From assembly GCF_025766255.1 (NCBI RefSeq), contig NW_026516666.1:930001-994000 (forward strand): a stretch of DNA of 64,000 bases, in the 5' to 3' direction. Positions 25,059 through 37,617 of the stretch are shown here, piece by piece; position 1 is the first letter of the stretch, and every line of letters starts with the position of its first letter. This DNA is from Zychaea mexicana. Lineage: Eukaryota > Mucoromycota > Mucoromycetes > Mucorales > Lichtheimiaceae. The translations under genes were made by a program, and so were the position numbers. Below the pieces are notes generated by a model. That model worked only from the letters and a program-made list of their open reading frames with translations, made no database searches and was not told the DNA's origin.

Positions 25059-28000
25059 TTAAATGTCGTGACTGTAATTACATCGATCGCCAAAAAGACA
25101 GCCTTTTTTAGTGTTCAGGTATCTACAACGCGCTCTTCCGCGTGGAGGCCGGGATGGTCGATTATTGCCGTTGTGTTGGTCACTCCTACCGGCGCCGGCA
25201 CCGCCACGCGAAGACCGATGCGGATGATGGTGGTTTCTATAATTTTGTAATGATTGATACGTCTGGTTAATAACCTAACGATGACCGAAAACTCTTCCAT
25301 TTTTTGCCCGTTGTTTTGATTATTTTGTTATTCATCTATACCACACTCATTCAACCCTCCACATCACTTTACTCTTCCTCGTCTCTTCCCATGCACACAC
25401 TCCTCCAAAATGAGGTTCTGTTGTGGTCTTACTACTTACCCACGAGAAGGATTCGTTGAATGATTAATATTATTATTGTTATTATGGTGTTTACTTGGTT
25501 GTGTCGGTGGTTGGTTTTTGAGATCATGTTGATAGTACTGATGTTGTCGCTGCGAAGGTACTTGGTGTTGAGGTACAGCTAGTTGTTCTTGTTGTTGTTG
25601 TGTTGGTGTCATAGAAGAAGTAGATGCAGAGGCTCCGGTTTGAGAGGCAACTGCATTCAAAATACCTTGCAAATCCAAGTAGTCAAGATTTGGGTATTCT
25701 TTTGACGACGATGACGACATAGGAGCGATGGGAACAGATGCACTATCATCCACTGTTGTTGCACTGTAACCCTTGTTGTTCTCCGGTATAGAATCATCCA
25801 TTTCATCATTGTAACATTCTTCGGATGTTGCGTCTCCGTAATTAGCCAAGTCTTCCAATGGAATTATTTTAACACCAATATCATTCTCACAACCAGGACT
25901 GTCAGGTTCTTCAGGTGTAGGTGGTATTTCATCTATGCTTCGATAGACAGTAGGTGGCGTAATTGCTTCAAGCTGTCGTTGATAATTAGATTCTTCTGTA
26001 TAGATCATGCCTGCGCGTCTACAGTCTTGTGCCAGGAGTAAGCGCGGTGGGCATTGCCAGTTTTCTAGCGTAGGATGTGATTTTGTTGGAAGACCATTAT
26101 GCTGATTTGAAATTTCGGGGCCTTGTTCATTTTCTCGATCATCGACAATTAATCCGTCTGGATGATCGGAGGTCTACTCGATAAAACCCATGTTAATAAA
26201 AAAGTGATTTCTTTTATGATTTGTCGTTTGATATAATCATAGTGTTTACCTCCCAAGTATTCTTTGCATAATAACGGACTTGAACCAAAACATGGTCGCT
26301 CTTAAAATTAACCGATTTTTTCTTTTTGGGGCTACTTGGAGTCTTCAAAGGCAGACCATTGGGACTTGAATCACTCAAACTTGGCACCATAGGAGCAGTG
26401 TGAAAAGTAGAAGATGTACTATTTTGTTGGCCAATTTCAATTAACGGAGATCGAGTGTGCGCAGTAACAGGAACATCTCTACTAATTCGCCTACTGCCAT
26501 ACCTCGTCGTTGTTGCTGTTGATGACGACGTTGATGATGATGATAGTGGTGAGGATTCCACAAGGAACGACTCCTCGCGACGCAGATTGGATAGCTTTGA
26601 AGAGCCACTGTTTGTATGACTACCGTTGTTTAACATATTGAATAAGCCGTAATTAACTTGAGCTTGTGGTTTAGACAATGATGGTTTGGCTGGTGGTTCA
26701 GCAGAGATAGCTAACCGTACTGCTTTCTTCGCTGGGCTGTTAATCTAATAGAGTTGGTACGGCAGATTCATCAATATAAACATTTCTTTTCCTTTTGGTC
26801 GCGAATAGTTCAGACTTACTGTCGTTGCTAAGTAGGAACGAAAAAAAGAAGATAAGTTAGCTCATTATCAAGTCTAATTGAGATCAATCTACTTACTGTA
26901 CTAGTGGATACTTACGAGGTGATTTGCGCTTCTCGGCAACGGAGGAACCCAAAGGAACTATAGACGGTGGAAATGACGGCGGTGATTCTGAATCACGAAT
27001 GCTTTCTGTATTTGGGTCACTTCTAGCCGAGCGTTCTATGTATTTTGAAGAATCATGTTGATGACTTATTAGTAAAAGCAACGCATAACCCACTGGTGTA
27101 ACTCAATCAATGTTCTTTCCACAATAATTGTTTCCTCTCTCTCATATAGATGAGTCTATTAAACATACGGTGGTTGTGTTGGTCGCTCCATTTGTTCATC
27201 AGTTGGATTGTTTGTGACAGCAACTCTTCTTTGTCTATACATTTATAGAATATGGATAGCAGTGAACAAAGAGTTAGTGAATATCTTTGAAATTGAAATG
27301 ACAGTGACCGTACTACATACCGTTACTCTTGCATTTCTCTTTAAGGACCTTGATAGCTCTTCCGAGCTTGTAATCAATTAATGTTTGGGGGCTTAGAGGC
27401 AGGTGGTTTAAAATTTGGACCATTTTTCCAAGGATGACCCAATCCCGTTCTCTGAGGGCGCATTTGATCCATTCATGATAGTTGCGACAGGCTTTCGGGG
27501 ATGCAGCAAGGCTACCAATACAGAAAAGCACAAAAGTCAGTGACCAGCGAGATAAGATATAGTGCACACACAGAGATGCATTGACAGTAATACATACGCT
27601 TTGAGAACGTCTTGGTTGTTGGTGTGTAAGATCACATCCAGTAGTCTGCTTCGCAGATGCGGCAGTTCCTCAGTAGCCATCACATCAATAAGTTCGTTTT
27701 TGCGAGATATAGTTTCGATTGCACCTTGATCGCCAACAGTATGTAGAAAGTTCAGAGTGCGTTCAACACCATTGTTGTCATTGATATCACTGCTTGTTGG
27801 CACGGTCTGTTGCTGTTGTGCTTGCACTTGGCCGGTATCTGCGAAACAACAAAAATATACATCCACATGTAAGTTTTTATTTTTCATCCTCTTTCTTTTT
27901 CATGCACACAATGCTTTCCAAAAAAAAATACACAAAAAGCAAGTCTCTCAAATAGGGTTCTCAACGTAATTTGCGGTTACGTTGTTGTGCAGGTCAATTT

Positions 28001-28618
28001 CTGTAATATGCGCGTTGTATACAATTTATACACATGCACACATCACACACGATCTCGTTGGCGCACACAAGGGGGGTTTCGTATTTACGCACACCACACA
28101 TGTTTACACATTCTCCACCCAGGCTTCCCCATTTCACGCAAATGCGAGAAACATGGTAAAAAAACAAAAAAAAAAAAAGATCACAAAAAGATTTTTTGCC
28201 GCCATTTTCTTTTTTGCTTTATATCTTTTTTTTCTTTTCTTTTTCCAAACCAAGAAAAGAGAAAGAAAAGAGAAAGCGTGTTTTTGGGCAGAAGAAATTA
28301 GGCATTGGGCTCACTTTTGTGAGATTTGGCGTCTTTTTTTTTCTTTTTCTTTCTTTCTTTCTTTTTCTCTCTGTGCGTTTCCTCTCAAATGAAAGAGGGT
28401 TATTGTTAACTTGCTTTCTCTGGATTGTTTTTTTTTAGAAAGAGGCCAGAATCGCTGAAGTGTTAAAAAAAAGCCGGCAGTGCGAAAGAAAGAGAGAGAG
28501 AGAGAGAGCGAGAAAGAAGAGCTATAAAGAGGGACAATAAAGAAAGAGAAAACCAAGTTTGGCTTTGTAGCCTACCTGCTAGTGCAGTTGTTGGTGCTGT
28601 TCCCAAAGACAATGACAT
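25059..28618 (-). CDS. PNUTS (PPP1R10)/Ppn1-like PP1 regulatory subunit
   Basis: Nine exons: 28576-28618, 27598-27838, 27321-27511, 27169-27234, 26916-27035, 26820-26827, 26250-26744, 25440-26173 and 25059-25236; 691 residues, every junction in phase. Residues ~15-180 resemble a TFIIS N-terminal/LW helical domain (WIKCALRERDWVILGKMVQIL). A PP1-docking RVxF-type motif, KSVNF, sits at about residue 366. After a long low-complexity middle, the tail is Arg/Gly-rich and ends in a CCCH zinc finger with spacing C-x8-C-x5-C-x3-H. This order matches PNUTS, the nuclear partner that directs PP1 to RNA polymerase II termination (Ppn1 in fission yeast). Intron 1 is unusually long (737 nt), and exon 6 is an 8-nt micro-exon. 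The final acceptor at 25236/25237 was chosen because only it opens the zinc-finger frame. Confidence 0.78.
27839..28575 (-). other. Long first intron of the PNUTS-like gene
   Basis: 737 nt against 45-200 nt for nearly all other introns in the window. Contains A-rich and T-rich tracts (28155-28260, 28330-28365) and a GA run at 28487-28512. An alternative internal promoter or an unseen exon is possible, but I see no in-phase candidate exon. Confidence 0.5.
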
Positions 28619-28896
28619 TTTGAGAATGAGAAGAAAAAAGATGTAGTAAAAGAAAATGGTTTTTTTTTTCTACCAGTGGGCTCTCAAAAAAGGTGTGATT
28701 TTATATTCAGTTGCCGCAGCAACTGTTTCTGATTGGTCAGCGAGAATGGGTCGCGTGGACCGATTGTGTAACGTGTTGCCCAATACAGTATGTAGCAGGT
28801 TGGTACCATATCCGATAACGAGTACTGTGTTTATTGTGATCGTACGGGAGAAAGAGTCACATACTTTTGCACTATCAAATGGGGCCCCCTTCTTAC

Positions 28897-31800
28897 TCAA
28901 TGCATGCGACGCGGATCGTTCTCATACTCGTCCAGCGCCTCCCCTTCTTCTGCACTTGACCGCTGGCCATCCGCAGGATTATCAAAGGTCTCATCATGAT
29001 GCGAAGACACGTGTCTCTGTAACAAACAGCAGCAGGTAAGCATGTTTGTTTTGCTTCAAACGACAAGTGCAGAGCTTACCCTTTTCTTTCGTCTTCTTGA
29101 TCGTTCTTCGTCACTGTAACCACCGTGGTCACTATCACGATCTGAACCCGCCCGCTGCCTCGAGTAGTGTTTACTGTTGCCGTTGTATCGTCGGGAACCA
29201 TGATGTTTTGAGTAGCCACCACCAGTGTATTCTTCATCATCCTTGATCATGCCTTCTTCTTCTTCATCGTCTTGTTCTGCATGTTTTTCCTAGATGTATA
29301 GTGTATACCTTCTTCTAATCATCTGTTCTTCGACTCGCCGTTATCATCTCAACGAGATGGTCTTAGCAACATACCTTCAATCGCTTGATGAATTTCTCAT
29401 ATGCCTCTATGCAATGTTGCTCATTTTCAATAGCTTGATATTCGGGAAGATTTTCGATACGTGGACGCACTGTTTCCCATGAATCATCTACACCGATTGC
29501 TGGATCCAGATATTTCATGGCATGACGCAGGGCATCCATCTTCTTTTTCATCTTTTTCTCTTGTCGACGCTTCTCATCCTTAAGCCGCTGCGCTGCTTTG
29601 TTTTGTAACTAGTAGAAAGGTTCACGTTAGTCATGCATACGACTGCAACATAAACAGTGCCAACTTACGTGATCAAAGATGATCTTGATATTGGCTTCTT
29701 TTGTACGGTCCATAACATCATGACTGCGTTTAAGTACTTCCTGATAATCTTCAAACGATGTATCAAGCGTGACCTCAAAGTCAAGGTCCTAACAGAAAGG
29801 AGAGGTTGGTTTGATTGGTCAGCTTTTACAATGAACACTACACTATTCCTTTTTGTTTTTTACCTTGAGTCCATCATATATCAGCCGCTTGTCGTGATAC
29901 AATTTTTCATCCAGATCATCAAGCATATCGCAAAAGAGGTCAAATGGAGTCGAGTCAGGGATACCCAGCAAGTGTGTGTATCTCGGATCCTCTTTGATTT
30001 GTGGATATATTTCTTTCCATAACGACCGTGCTGTAATCGCACCGTTTCGCTCGAGTTCCACCAGCAAATTCTAAAGGGAAAAAGATCGTAATGAGTATTT
30101 ATATATACTAAACCCTACACTCTAACACCGATTGAATTAATCAAATATGTCCCCGCCCCACTTCTTTTTTAATTTTTTTACCTTGAACCCTTCTCGTGCA
30201 CGACGTTCCGCTCGCCTTCGATCCCGCATATTACGGTTAAGTTCCTCCAAGGGCGCCTCCCACAACATCTTACTGTGTTCTTCAAAGACGGTCAAGAAAT
30301 CCAACATATCCATGGCCTCAAACGCCTTTGGATCCTCCTCAAACGTGGGATGCTTTGTATACAATCCCTGTGCATCTTTCCATTGGGTCTCGTACGTGAT
30401 TTCAGGGATCTGGCGCAGCAATTCGGCAAACTGTTCCATGTTGATCTTGCGAAGCTCGCGTAACCGTTCCTTTTCCCTCCGTTGAAGTCCATGCACAAAC
30501 TCTTCAAAGTATAATTCCCGTTGGGTTTCGGATTTGATCTGCTGGTATGCTGGCTGGTTGTTGAAATATTTGACCACGGAATGATAGCGCGAGTACGGTT
30601 TAATTTCTTTGGTGTTTTCAAGCATGTGGAAATAGACAACGCGTTGTTTGGATTCTTTCTCTTCGCGAAGTTCCTAAAAGAACAAAATAACGTTGCATGA
30701 GCATACATACACAACATCCCGGGTTCAATTGCTTGCTCGTATCTCATCAACAGTTGTTTACCCTTTCACGCTTAGCCTCTCGATCAATATATGTATGAAA
30801 CGCTGCCTTTCGCTCACCGGGAGTCTTTAATGCACGATACATGGGGTGTGTGATAATTTCAGGCATAGTCTGTTCCCACGTCCAATCTGTTCTGACACCC
30901 TAATTTTTTTTTGGGGTAGAACAGTAAGTTCAAATGTAGCCATGGTGATGAAAGCTATACCAACACCAACTTACTGTTTCCTTTAAAAGTTTGAAGAATG
31001 CTTTTTCTGCTTCTTCCTTTGTTGGGAATTCGGGAACAGGGACCTGTGAAAGTAATGCGGCACTTGGTGGTGGCTGTCGGTACTTGTGTTGTCTAGTTTC
31101 GTTCATATCCGGTCGTACATTATGCGAGACATTTGATGGCCCACCGGGTGCAGCCATGGCAGAAGGACCGCCAGCAGCGTTAGCAGCAGCAGCAGTAGCA
31201 ATGCCAGCAGGAGGAAGAGGACGGCCCATATGCATATGAGGTGCTGACATATGGGGTGCTAGGATGTGTGGTGTCGGCACGTGTGGTGCAGGTTGTGGCT
31301 GTGGCTGCGGTCGTGGTTGAACTTGTGGCGGTGGAGGCGTAGGTCTTTGGCTATTATTATCATATAGAAAGAACAACATAATCCATATGCATGCAACAAG
31401 AATATAGAAAATCGCGGGTTTAACTCTATCTTTCAAATAACACACCCTCGTCCTTTCTCCTTGTCAAATGTATAAACTTACGCTTCCTTTACAGCTCGTT
31501 CTTTCGCCTCTTCTGCCTTTTCCTTGAGCTCTAATAAACATCAATACAATGGATTAGACACTGATCCATCATATGCACGCAGCCTTGCAGACATAGGATT
31601 AGTCAAAGGTGGCGTCACATACCTTTATATTCATCAGGGATAGTCCACTTTGATTCCTTTGTTTGCGAATGACTGTAATACGTCTTGCCCTCGGGCGTTT
31701 TGTATTCCTTCCAAGGACAATTCATCAATGCCTTCTCTTCTGGAGTCAATAGCTCCTCTGGTTTTTCCCACGTACTCTTTCGCGTTATTGTGTTAAACCA

Positions 31801-32218
31801 ATACTTGCGTCCTTCAGCGTTTTGATGTTCCTTCCATAATTGCTATGTAAGAAAAAACCAATTGTGACATTTGAGTATACTTCTTTTTAAAGATTGTAAT
31901 ATGGAAAAGATTCTTCCAATCGAACTTGACGATACGTTACAGCAGGGGGAGGTGATGGTACCATGCCATCATTCACGACGCCGTGAGCAGGAGGCATAGG
32001 TCGTGGAGGTCTTTGCCAAGGTGACGATGTCGCAGACGATGGATGAATGCCCGGTGGTGGTGGACTGCCCTGAAATCCAGGTGCCTTTGTTTTTTTTGGA
32101 GGGGGGGAACAAACATGCAAGCATTGTATGATAAGTAAATCAAAACAAAAAGAGAGCCGTAGCATAAGCAGATCAATAAACTGGCAAGACTTACAGAAGT
32201 AGGAGGAGGCCGATACAT
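28897..32218 (-). CDS. PRP40: Pre-mRNA-processing factor PRP40 (WW + FF domains)
   Basis: Twelve exons: 32195-32218, 31941-32069, 31623-31842, 31482-31530, 30975-31350, 30762-30899, 30182-30673, 29864-30070, 29669-29788, 29375-29608, 29080-29289 and 28897-29016; 772 residues. After a Pro-rich head come two WW domains: [25 protein letters not shown] from residue ~52, and [25 protein letters not shown] after it. A Pro/Ala/Met-rich linker follows, then FF-type helical repeats such as [23 protein letters not shown] charged helices and [17 protein letters not shown]. The tail is Arg/Ser-rich and ends acidic. PRP40 is a U1 snRNP component that bridges 5' and 3' splice-site factors. Most introns are phase 0. 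The first coding exon is only 24 nt, with a clean GTAAGT donor. Confidence 0.93.
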
Positions 32219-32519
32219 TTGGGAAAAGTGTTAATGATTCGGAACGGATCGTTCAAACAGCTCAGTTTTTTTTATACAACAGCAAAAGGGCTCTGGCTGC
32301 AGACAACCACAGATTTTGGTGTGCCGCTCGGACTTTTGTTATATCGGGAAGCGATGAAGTTGACCACAAAACAATAAGGCAGTACATAAAGTTCGCTTTT
32401 AAAAGAGTGGTAAGAGATGCACATGCAGATTTTTAATTAAGAGAGAGAGAGAGAGAGAGAGGTGAGGATATATAAATACAGTAGAGATTATAGATGATGG
32501 TTAAATTAAAAGCTTCTAT
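32219..32519. other. Intergenic region PRP40/COX15
   Basis: 301 bases between two minus-strand genes. Contains a (GA)n run at 32442-32461, inside the probable COX15 3' UTR, and the PRP40 promoter. No open frame called. Confidence 0.6.
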
Positions 32520-34148
32520 CTAGAGAGGTACTTTTCGAAGAGCATGGATCAACCAGAAATTAGATGTCAAAAGGGCCAGGGCACCGGCTTGATGGGCAGC
32601 TGCCAATTCTATAGGCACCATATAAATAAGAGTTGAGATACCCAATGTCACTTGGATAACCACTGCGCCCATCATGGTATTCATGGCCATACGGACGTTC
32701 TTCGGCAATGGTAAGCGTCTCGAGTATGCCCATAAAGCCGTAGTCAGCACGGCTGTCGATTCGGCCTATACACAGAAATATGCTCAGTTTCTCATTTCCT
32801 ACTCGATAGAAATGAAATTGGTTTACTTACCATAGTGCGATGATCGAATTGAACAGTTGTAGGGTTTTCCAACAAGTTACGCCACTTGCCCTTATCGGTG
32901 CTCTTTACATAACTATCTGACCACAGTTCAGATTTCGGCGGGACGATGCCTTCACCCATGAACGGGAACTCATTATAGATCAAACCAGCGTCCAAACCAG
33001 CGACAAGGCCACCTGTCATGGCCGTCAAGAAGATGATGCTGCCCATAATGTGACCACAACGACGGAAGCGATGCAACACCGGGTTATTCAGCATGGCAGC
33101 TGTTTCCTTGGGATACGTTCCCGTAGCAATCTTGTGTTGTCTCAAAATATCGGCTGCAACGAAAATTGTAGCAGCGTAAATCATGAATGCCGTTGCCAAG
33201 TGCGCGGTCAATCGGTATTGACTCACGCGCGGAACAGCGCCCGGTTCCTCCATCAAAGCTTGGTTCAAGCCAGACTTGACCATGTACCATCCCATAAAGC
33301 CCTAATTGCAATTCCGTAGTTAGCAAATATCCCCTCCCCACATTCTACAAGCAAGTGGATCGATAAAGTCCTTCGTGGGGTTCGTTACCTGGAAACCAAG
33401 CATACATGTAATGCCAAATGTTTGCTTAGCCACGCGACGGGTCATGTAGCCACGCGACGCAAAGTACAATCCAGGCAAAATGAAGGCGGCACCAATAAAC
33501 CGTCCAATCATACGATGGCTCCATTCCCAGTAAAAGATATTCTTGAACTCATCCAGCGTCATGTGTCGATTCAAGCTATTTACTTGGTTAGCTAACCCGT
33601 CATATAGTTTCATATCGTCGCATCCGCCTTTCATATAACTCGAGATATGGATCTTACATCTTGTATTCAGGGAATTGCTTGTACTTTTCAAACTCGTCAC
33701 GCCATTCTTGTTCAGAACGTGGCGGCTTCATACCAGAAATCACGTTCCACTCGGTGATTGATAGACCACTTTCTGTGAGTCGAGTCAATCCTCCGACGAC
33801 AACAATAGCGTACACAAGGCCCGCATTAAAGTACAGCCAATAGGCGACCACTGGCTTGGTTACAGTCGTTGTTGCTGTTGCTGTCTGGCGGCCGGTTGTC
33901 CGCGCAGCGGTTGTTTCCGCGGTTGTTATTGTTGCGCTCATGAACCGTTTAGCTGTCAACTGCTGCAAACGTCCTGCTTTTACAGCGACACGAGGACTTT
34001 GCATGGTTGTCATTAGTGTACTACGTGATAATCGCGTTCGTAGTGGTGCTGTCGATAAAGAGAAGCCTCCTCCAACTGCAGGAGGCAATCGTGCGCATAA
34101 ACCACCGTTATTGGTACAGAATGCTCTGCGCAATGCGTTTCTGAGCAT
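32520..34148 (-). CDS. COX15: Heme A synthase COX15
   Basis: Exons 33658-34148, 33389-33575, 32831-33301 and 32520-32765; 464 residues. Inner mitochondrial membrane enzyme that converts heme O to heme A for cytochrome oxidase. About eight membrane spans. Family marks: [19 protein letters not shown] near residue 105, [50 protein letters not shown] and AAAHQAGAL. The four conserved His residues that serve as heme ligands are all present. The N-terminus, rich in Arg and Ser/Thr with no acidic residues, is a presequence. The reading frame is open upstream to 34331, but the Met at 34148 begins the presequence and is preceded by a GA/CT-rich tract, so it was chosen. Confidence 0.96.
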
Positions 34149-34413
34149 TTCTGGTAAATGAAAAAAGTGAGACAGAGAGAGAGAGAGAGAGAGTGGGGAG
34201 TTGTTGGTGGTTAAGTGGGTGAGACCAGCTGTAGAAATGAAAGGTAAAACAAAAAAGTGGCACCATCTGGACCCCACCTTCCCCTCTGCTTTCTCTCCGC
34301 TCAATGCTCCGGTTCTCCGCGAAGCCACCAACCACCCGGAAAAGTTAAGGTGGTCAAGGCACTACTTGCTTTACACACTTTTTGTCCAACTCTGCCTTAA
34401 CATTAAATATACA
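34149..34413. promoter_or_regulatory. Putative bidirectional promoter, COX15 / DPH1
   Basis: 265 bases between divergent start codons, with a (GA)n run at 34171-34193 (CT-rich on the COX15 strand). No defined factor site recognised. Confidence 0.5.
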
Positions 34414-36665
34414 ATGGAGAAACCAGTGGAAAAACAACCAGAAGAGGAGAAACCTAAAGAACATACAGCAACACCACGAAAGCGATTTGTCGGTCGTGCA
34501 CGCAATGCTGCAGCAAAAGCGTCAGAGGACACGCCAGCTATTGAAGACGGTGCTGTTGGTTTCGTCAGTAAGAATCGGGTTCTCATTCGCAAACAAAAAA
34601 CTTCAGGGCGGGGGAGGGGGAGCCGTTCCGTTAATTACTTTCTCACACACATCACGAACGATACGCTAATGTCAATTTTGACATGTATATATAGAGTCAC
34701 GACGACCAAGAACGAGTCGTGTAGCAAACCAAATTCCTGACGAAATCTTGAACGATCCGTTATTAAAAAAGGCGGTCGAGCAGGTAAAGGAAATAATTCT
34801 TAATAATATGAGAAGGCGGCTATCCTCCTAATTTTTAGTTCTCACGGGAATGTTACTACTATGCAGTTACCGTCCAACTATAATTTCGAAATCCACAAGT
34901 CAGTATGGCGGATACGAAAAGCTGAAGCAAAAAAAGGTAATCAAAATAGAGTAATGGTGTTGAAAAGAAAAGAACAGTTTGGTTTACTGGATGAGGTACT
35001 AATCACAAGCTATTGTATTGTATAGTGGCTATCCAGATGCCGGAAGGCCTAATGATGTTTGCCTGTGTGATTTCGGATATTCTCGAAGTGTAAGTTACAC
35101 AGTGCAACAACGAAACACGGGTCCATCATAACAGTATTAATCTTAAATAATAATTTTTTTATATAGCTTTTGTCAAGTGGAAACGCTTATTATGGGTGAT
35201 GTGACATACGGTGCATGTTGTATCGACGATTACACAGCGCGTGCATTAGGGTGCGACTTTTTGTTACACTATGGTCATAGCTGTTTAGGTAATACATATC
35301 TCTCTCGAATTTCGTACAGGAGGGGGTTATTTAGCTACTATAACCAGCATACCACTATACAGCATATACTGATTGGATTTTTCATACGCGCGACACTTGA
35401 ACAATAGTTCCCGTGGACGTTACACCAATTAACACGTTGTATGTTTTTGTGGACATTGGAATTGACACGCAGCATTTTGTCGATACTGTGAAAAAGAATT
35501 TTGAAGCGGGAAAAAGGCTGGTTCTTGTCGGAACGATTCAATTTGTTGCAGCTTTACAGGTAAGATATGCAATCATGGCATGTTGTGGCATAAGGATGTG
35601 TGTGTGGTTCTAAAAGTGAATGTAAAGTTGCGCAATAGCATGCTCTGACTCATAATACTAATATATATATACAACCTAGTCTGTACGCGAAATATTACAA
35701 CAGGATTATACTGTCCTCATACCCCAATCAAAACCATTATCTCCTGGTGAGATTTTGGGTTGTACATCGCCAAAATTGCCTGAAATGGATGCCATTATGT
35801 GAGTACCAAGGAGCGATAGTCGTACTAAGTTGGTTGTGTGAATTTTGCTACAACCAGTCGTATTGTTGCGGGTTATTTGATGAAGACAAAGATCATATAC
35901 TGATAGTCTCCTTGCTCGATAGTTATCTAGGTGACGGCCGATTCCATTTGGAGTCCATCATGATTCATAATCCTTCTATTCCTACATTCCAGTAAGTGTG
36001 ATGGGAAGAGAGTGGTCCTATGATATACTTGTGCACAAGCCAAATGGAATGCTCAAGAGGGGGATCCTGGAAAAGAGAATGAAAATATTCAACAAGGGAA
36101 AAATAGGTATAACCCATACGATAAACGCATCACAAGAGAACGATATGATCACGTGGAAATGCAGTCGCTTCGGAAACATGCCGTAACCGTGGGCAAGGAT
36201 GCCAAAAAGTTCGGTTTGATCTTGGGCACCTTGGGCCGACAAGGCAAACCACAAATCATGGAGTATCTGGAAACATGTATCCACGAAGCAGGAAAAGACT
36301 CAGTGATTGTCCTGCTTTCTGAGATCTTTCCACAGAAGCTTGCCCAATTTGAAGATGTGGATGCGTAAGTGTGATTTTTTCTTTTGTTATTGTTCATGCT
36401 CTATGTTAGCATACGATACACTGACCTAGAATACAACTTTTGTGTCTCTAGATGGATTCAAATCGCATGTCCACGGTTATCCACGGACTGGGGCTATGCG
36501 TTCGCAAAGCCTTTATTAACACCCTACGAAGCATCGATTGCGTTGGGCAAGGCATCATGGCACGACATTTATCCTATGGACTTTTATGCTAATGACAGCC
36601 TGGGTCCTTGGACACCGAATCACGGGCGTAATGTGAAACGATCCACAAAACGACAACAACAATAA
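34414..36665 (+). CDS. DPH1: Diphthamide synthase subunit DPH1
   Basis: Ten exons: 34414-34567, 34695-34783, 34867-34936, 35026-35089, 35167-35288, 35408-35559, 35680-35798, 35923-35991, 36107-36364 and 36452-36665; 436 residues, all phases consistent. With DPH2 it carries out the first step of diphthamide formation on the His of elongation factor 2, using SAM and a 4Fe-4S cluster. The three cluster-type cysteines are visible in [22 protein letters not shown] and [11 protein letters not shown]. Other marks are [52 protein letters not shown] and [17 protein letters not shown]1 rather than DPH2 follows from the [10 protein letters not shown] block and the N-terminal [15 protein letters not shown] start. 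Divergent from COX15. Confidence 0.95.
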
Positions 36666-36946
36666 TAAAATATTACATGCTAATAACTTTGTGGAGTTTG
36701 ATCGGACTATGATATATGTGCCATGTGGCTGCGGATGCTACTGCTGCTGTTACAAAATGCATGTGTCACAAAACCAGAAGGAAAGTTTCTCTGGAGAAAA
36801 GAGTATGGGTAATCATGAATACTATAATTGATTTATGCAAGAAGGGGATTACATTTACAAAAGATTTGGGAACAGATAGACAGAAGGTGAGTGCGTTTGT
36901 GTGGATGTGTGCGTGGTGTGGACAAGATGGGAGTAAATGGACTATT

Positions 36947-36947
<1 letters not shown>

Positions 36948-36984
<37 letters not shown>

Positions 36985-36987
36985 ATA
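36948..36987. repeat. (TAG/AGT)n trinucleotide microsatellite
   Basis: About 13 consecutive trinucleotide units, ending with one interrupted unit. Confidence 0.95.
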
Positions 36988-37542
36988 GTTTGTATGTACA
37001 TGTTGAATATCATCTTCTTGCTTCTGTTGGAATCATCATTATCGTTGCTGTTCTTGCTGTCACCGGCAGCGGTTTCTTAGCGATATCCAATGGCTGCGCA
37101 ACGAATTGATGATTTTCCCACTATGTGCACATATCAGTTTAATGCTTTTGAAACAAGACAACATACACGCGTGGTTCTTGATTGCCAGAGCTTACTTGTG
37201 AAGTGCGCACCATTCGTAATGATCACCCCGAGACAAATCAGCACTGCAGACAGGGCAGATTTGCGATGCTTGAACGTGCATTGTGTAGGTTTGGAAAGAG
37301 GTGAGAAAGAAGAGTGCTGGTATTGGTCAAGTGAGAGGGTGTGTGTGGTTGACAAGTCTGCTTTGCTTTTTCTTGCACGTGAAAGAAAAGGGTGAACAAA
37401 GGAGAGAGAGAGAGAGAGAGGAAGCGGGAAAGAGAGAAAAGAAGGGTTTATAAGAGCAAAACCCGCAGGGCGAACAAACAAACCAAAAGCAAAGAGTTGG
37501 CTGCTCTTTTTTAAATAGCAAGGGTGCCATCGATCGAATGAT

Positions 37543-37617
37543 TTAAGCGTTGTTATTGATTGAGGCAAAAAGCTGCACCCGCTCACGCTCTTTCTTCTCC
37601 AAATTGGCTGGTGAAAC
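37543..37617 (-). pseudogene. Possible C-terminal exon of an unrecognised small gene
   Basis: A minus-strand segment preceded by a TATTAG acceptor-like sequence encodes VSPANLEKKERERVQLFA and a short tail to a TAA. Upstream of the TAG, the same frame continues with an acidic stretch and MLKKNEPTPMV (to about 37685), so the only break is one in-frame TAG just before VSPAN. Either an intron spans it with a donor farther upstream, or the gene is broken here. No family recognised. Confidence 0.3.

Noticed and set aside
28656..29039. Plus-strand frame between PRP40 and the PNUTS-like gene
   Set aside because: It overlaps the real last exon of PRP40 on the minus strand and lacks motifs.
34149..34331. 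Upstream in-frame extension of COX15 to a Met at 34331
   Set aside because: It would put a 61-residue low-complexity segment ahead of an ordinary mitochondrial presequence and run through the GA tract shared with the DPH1 promoter.
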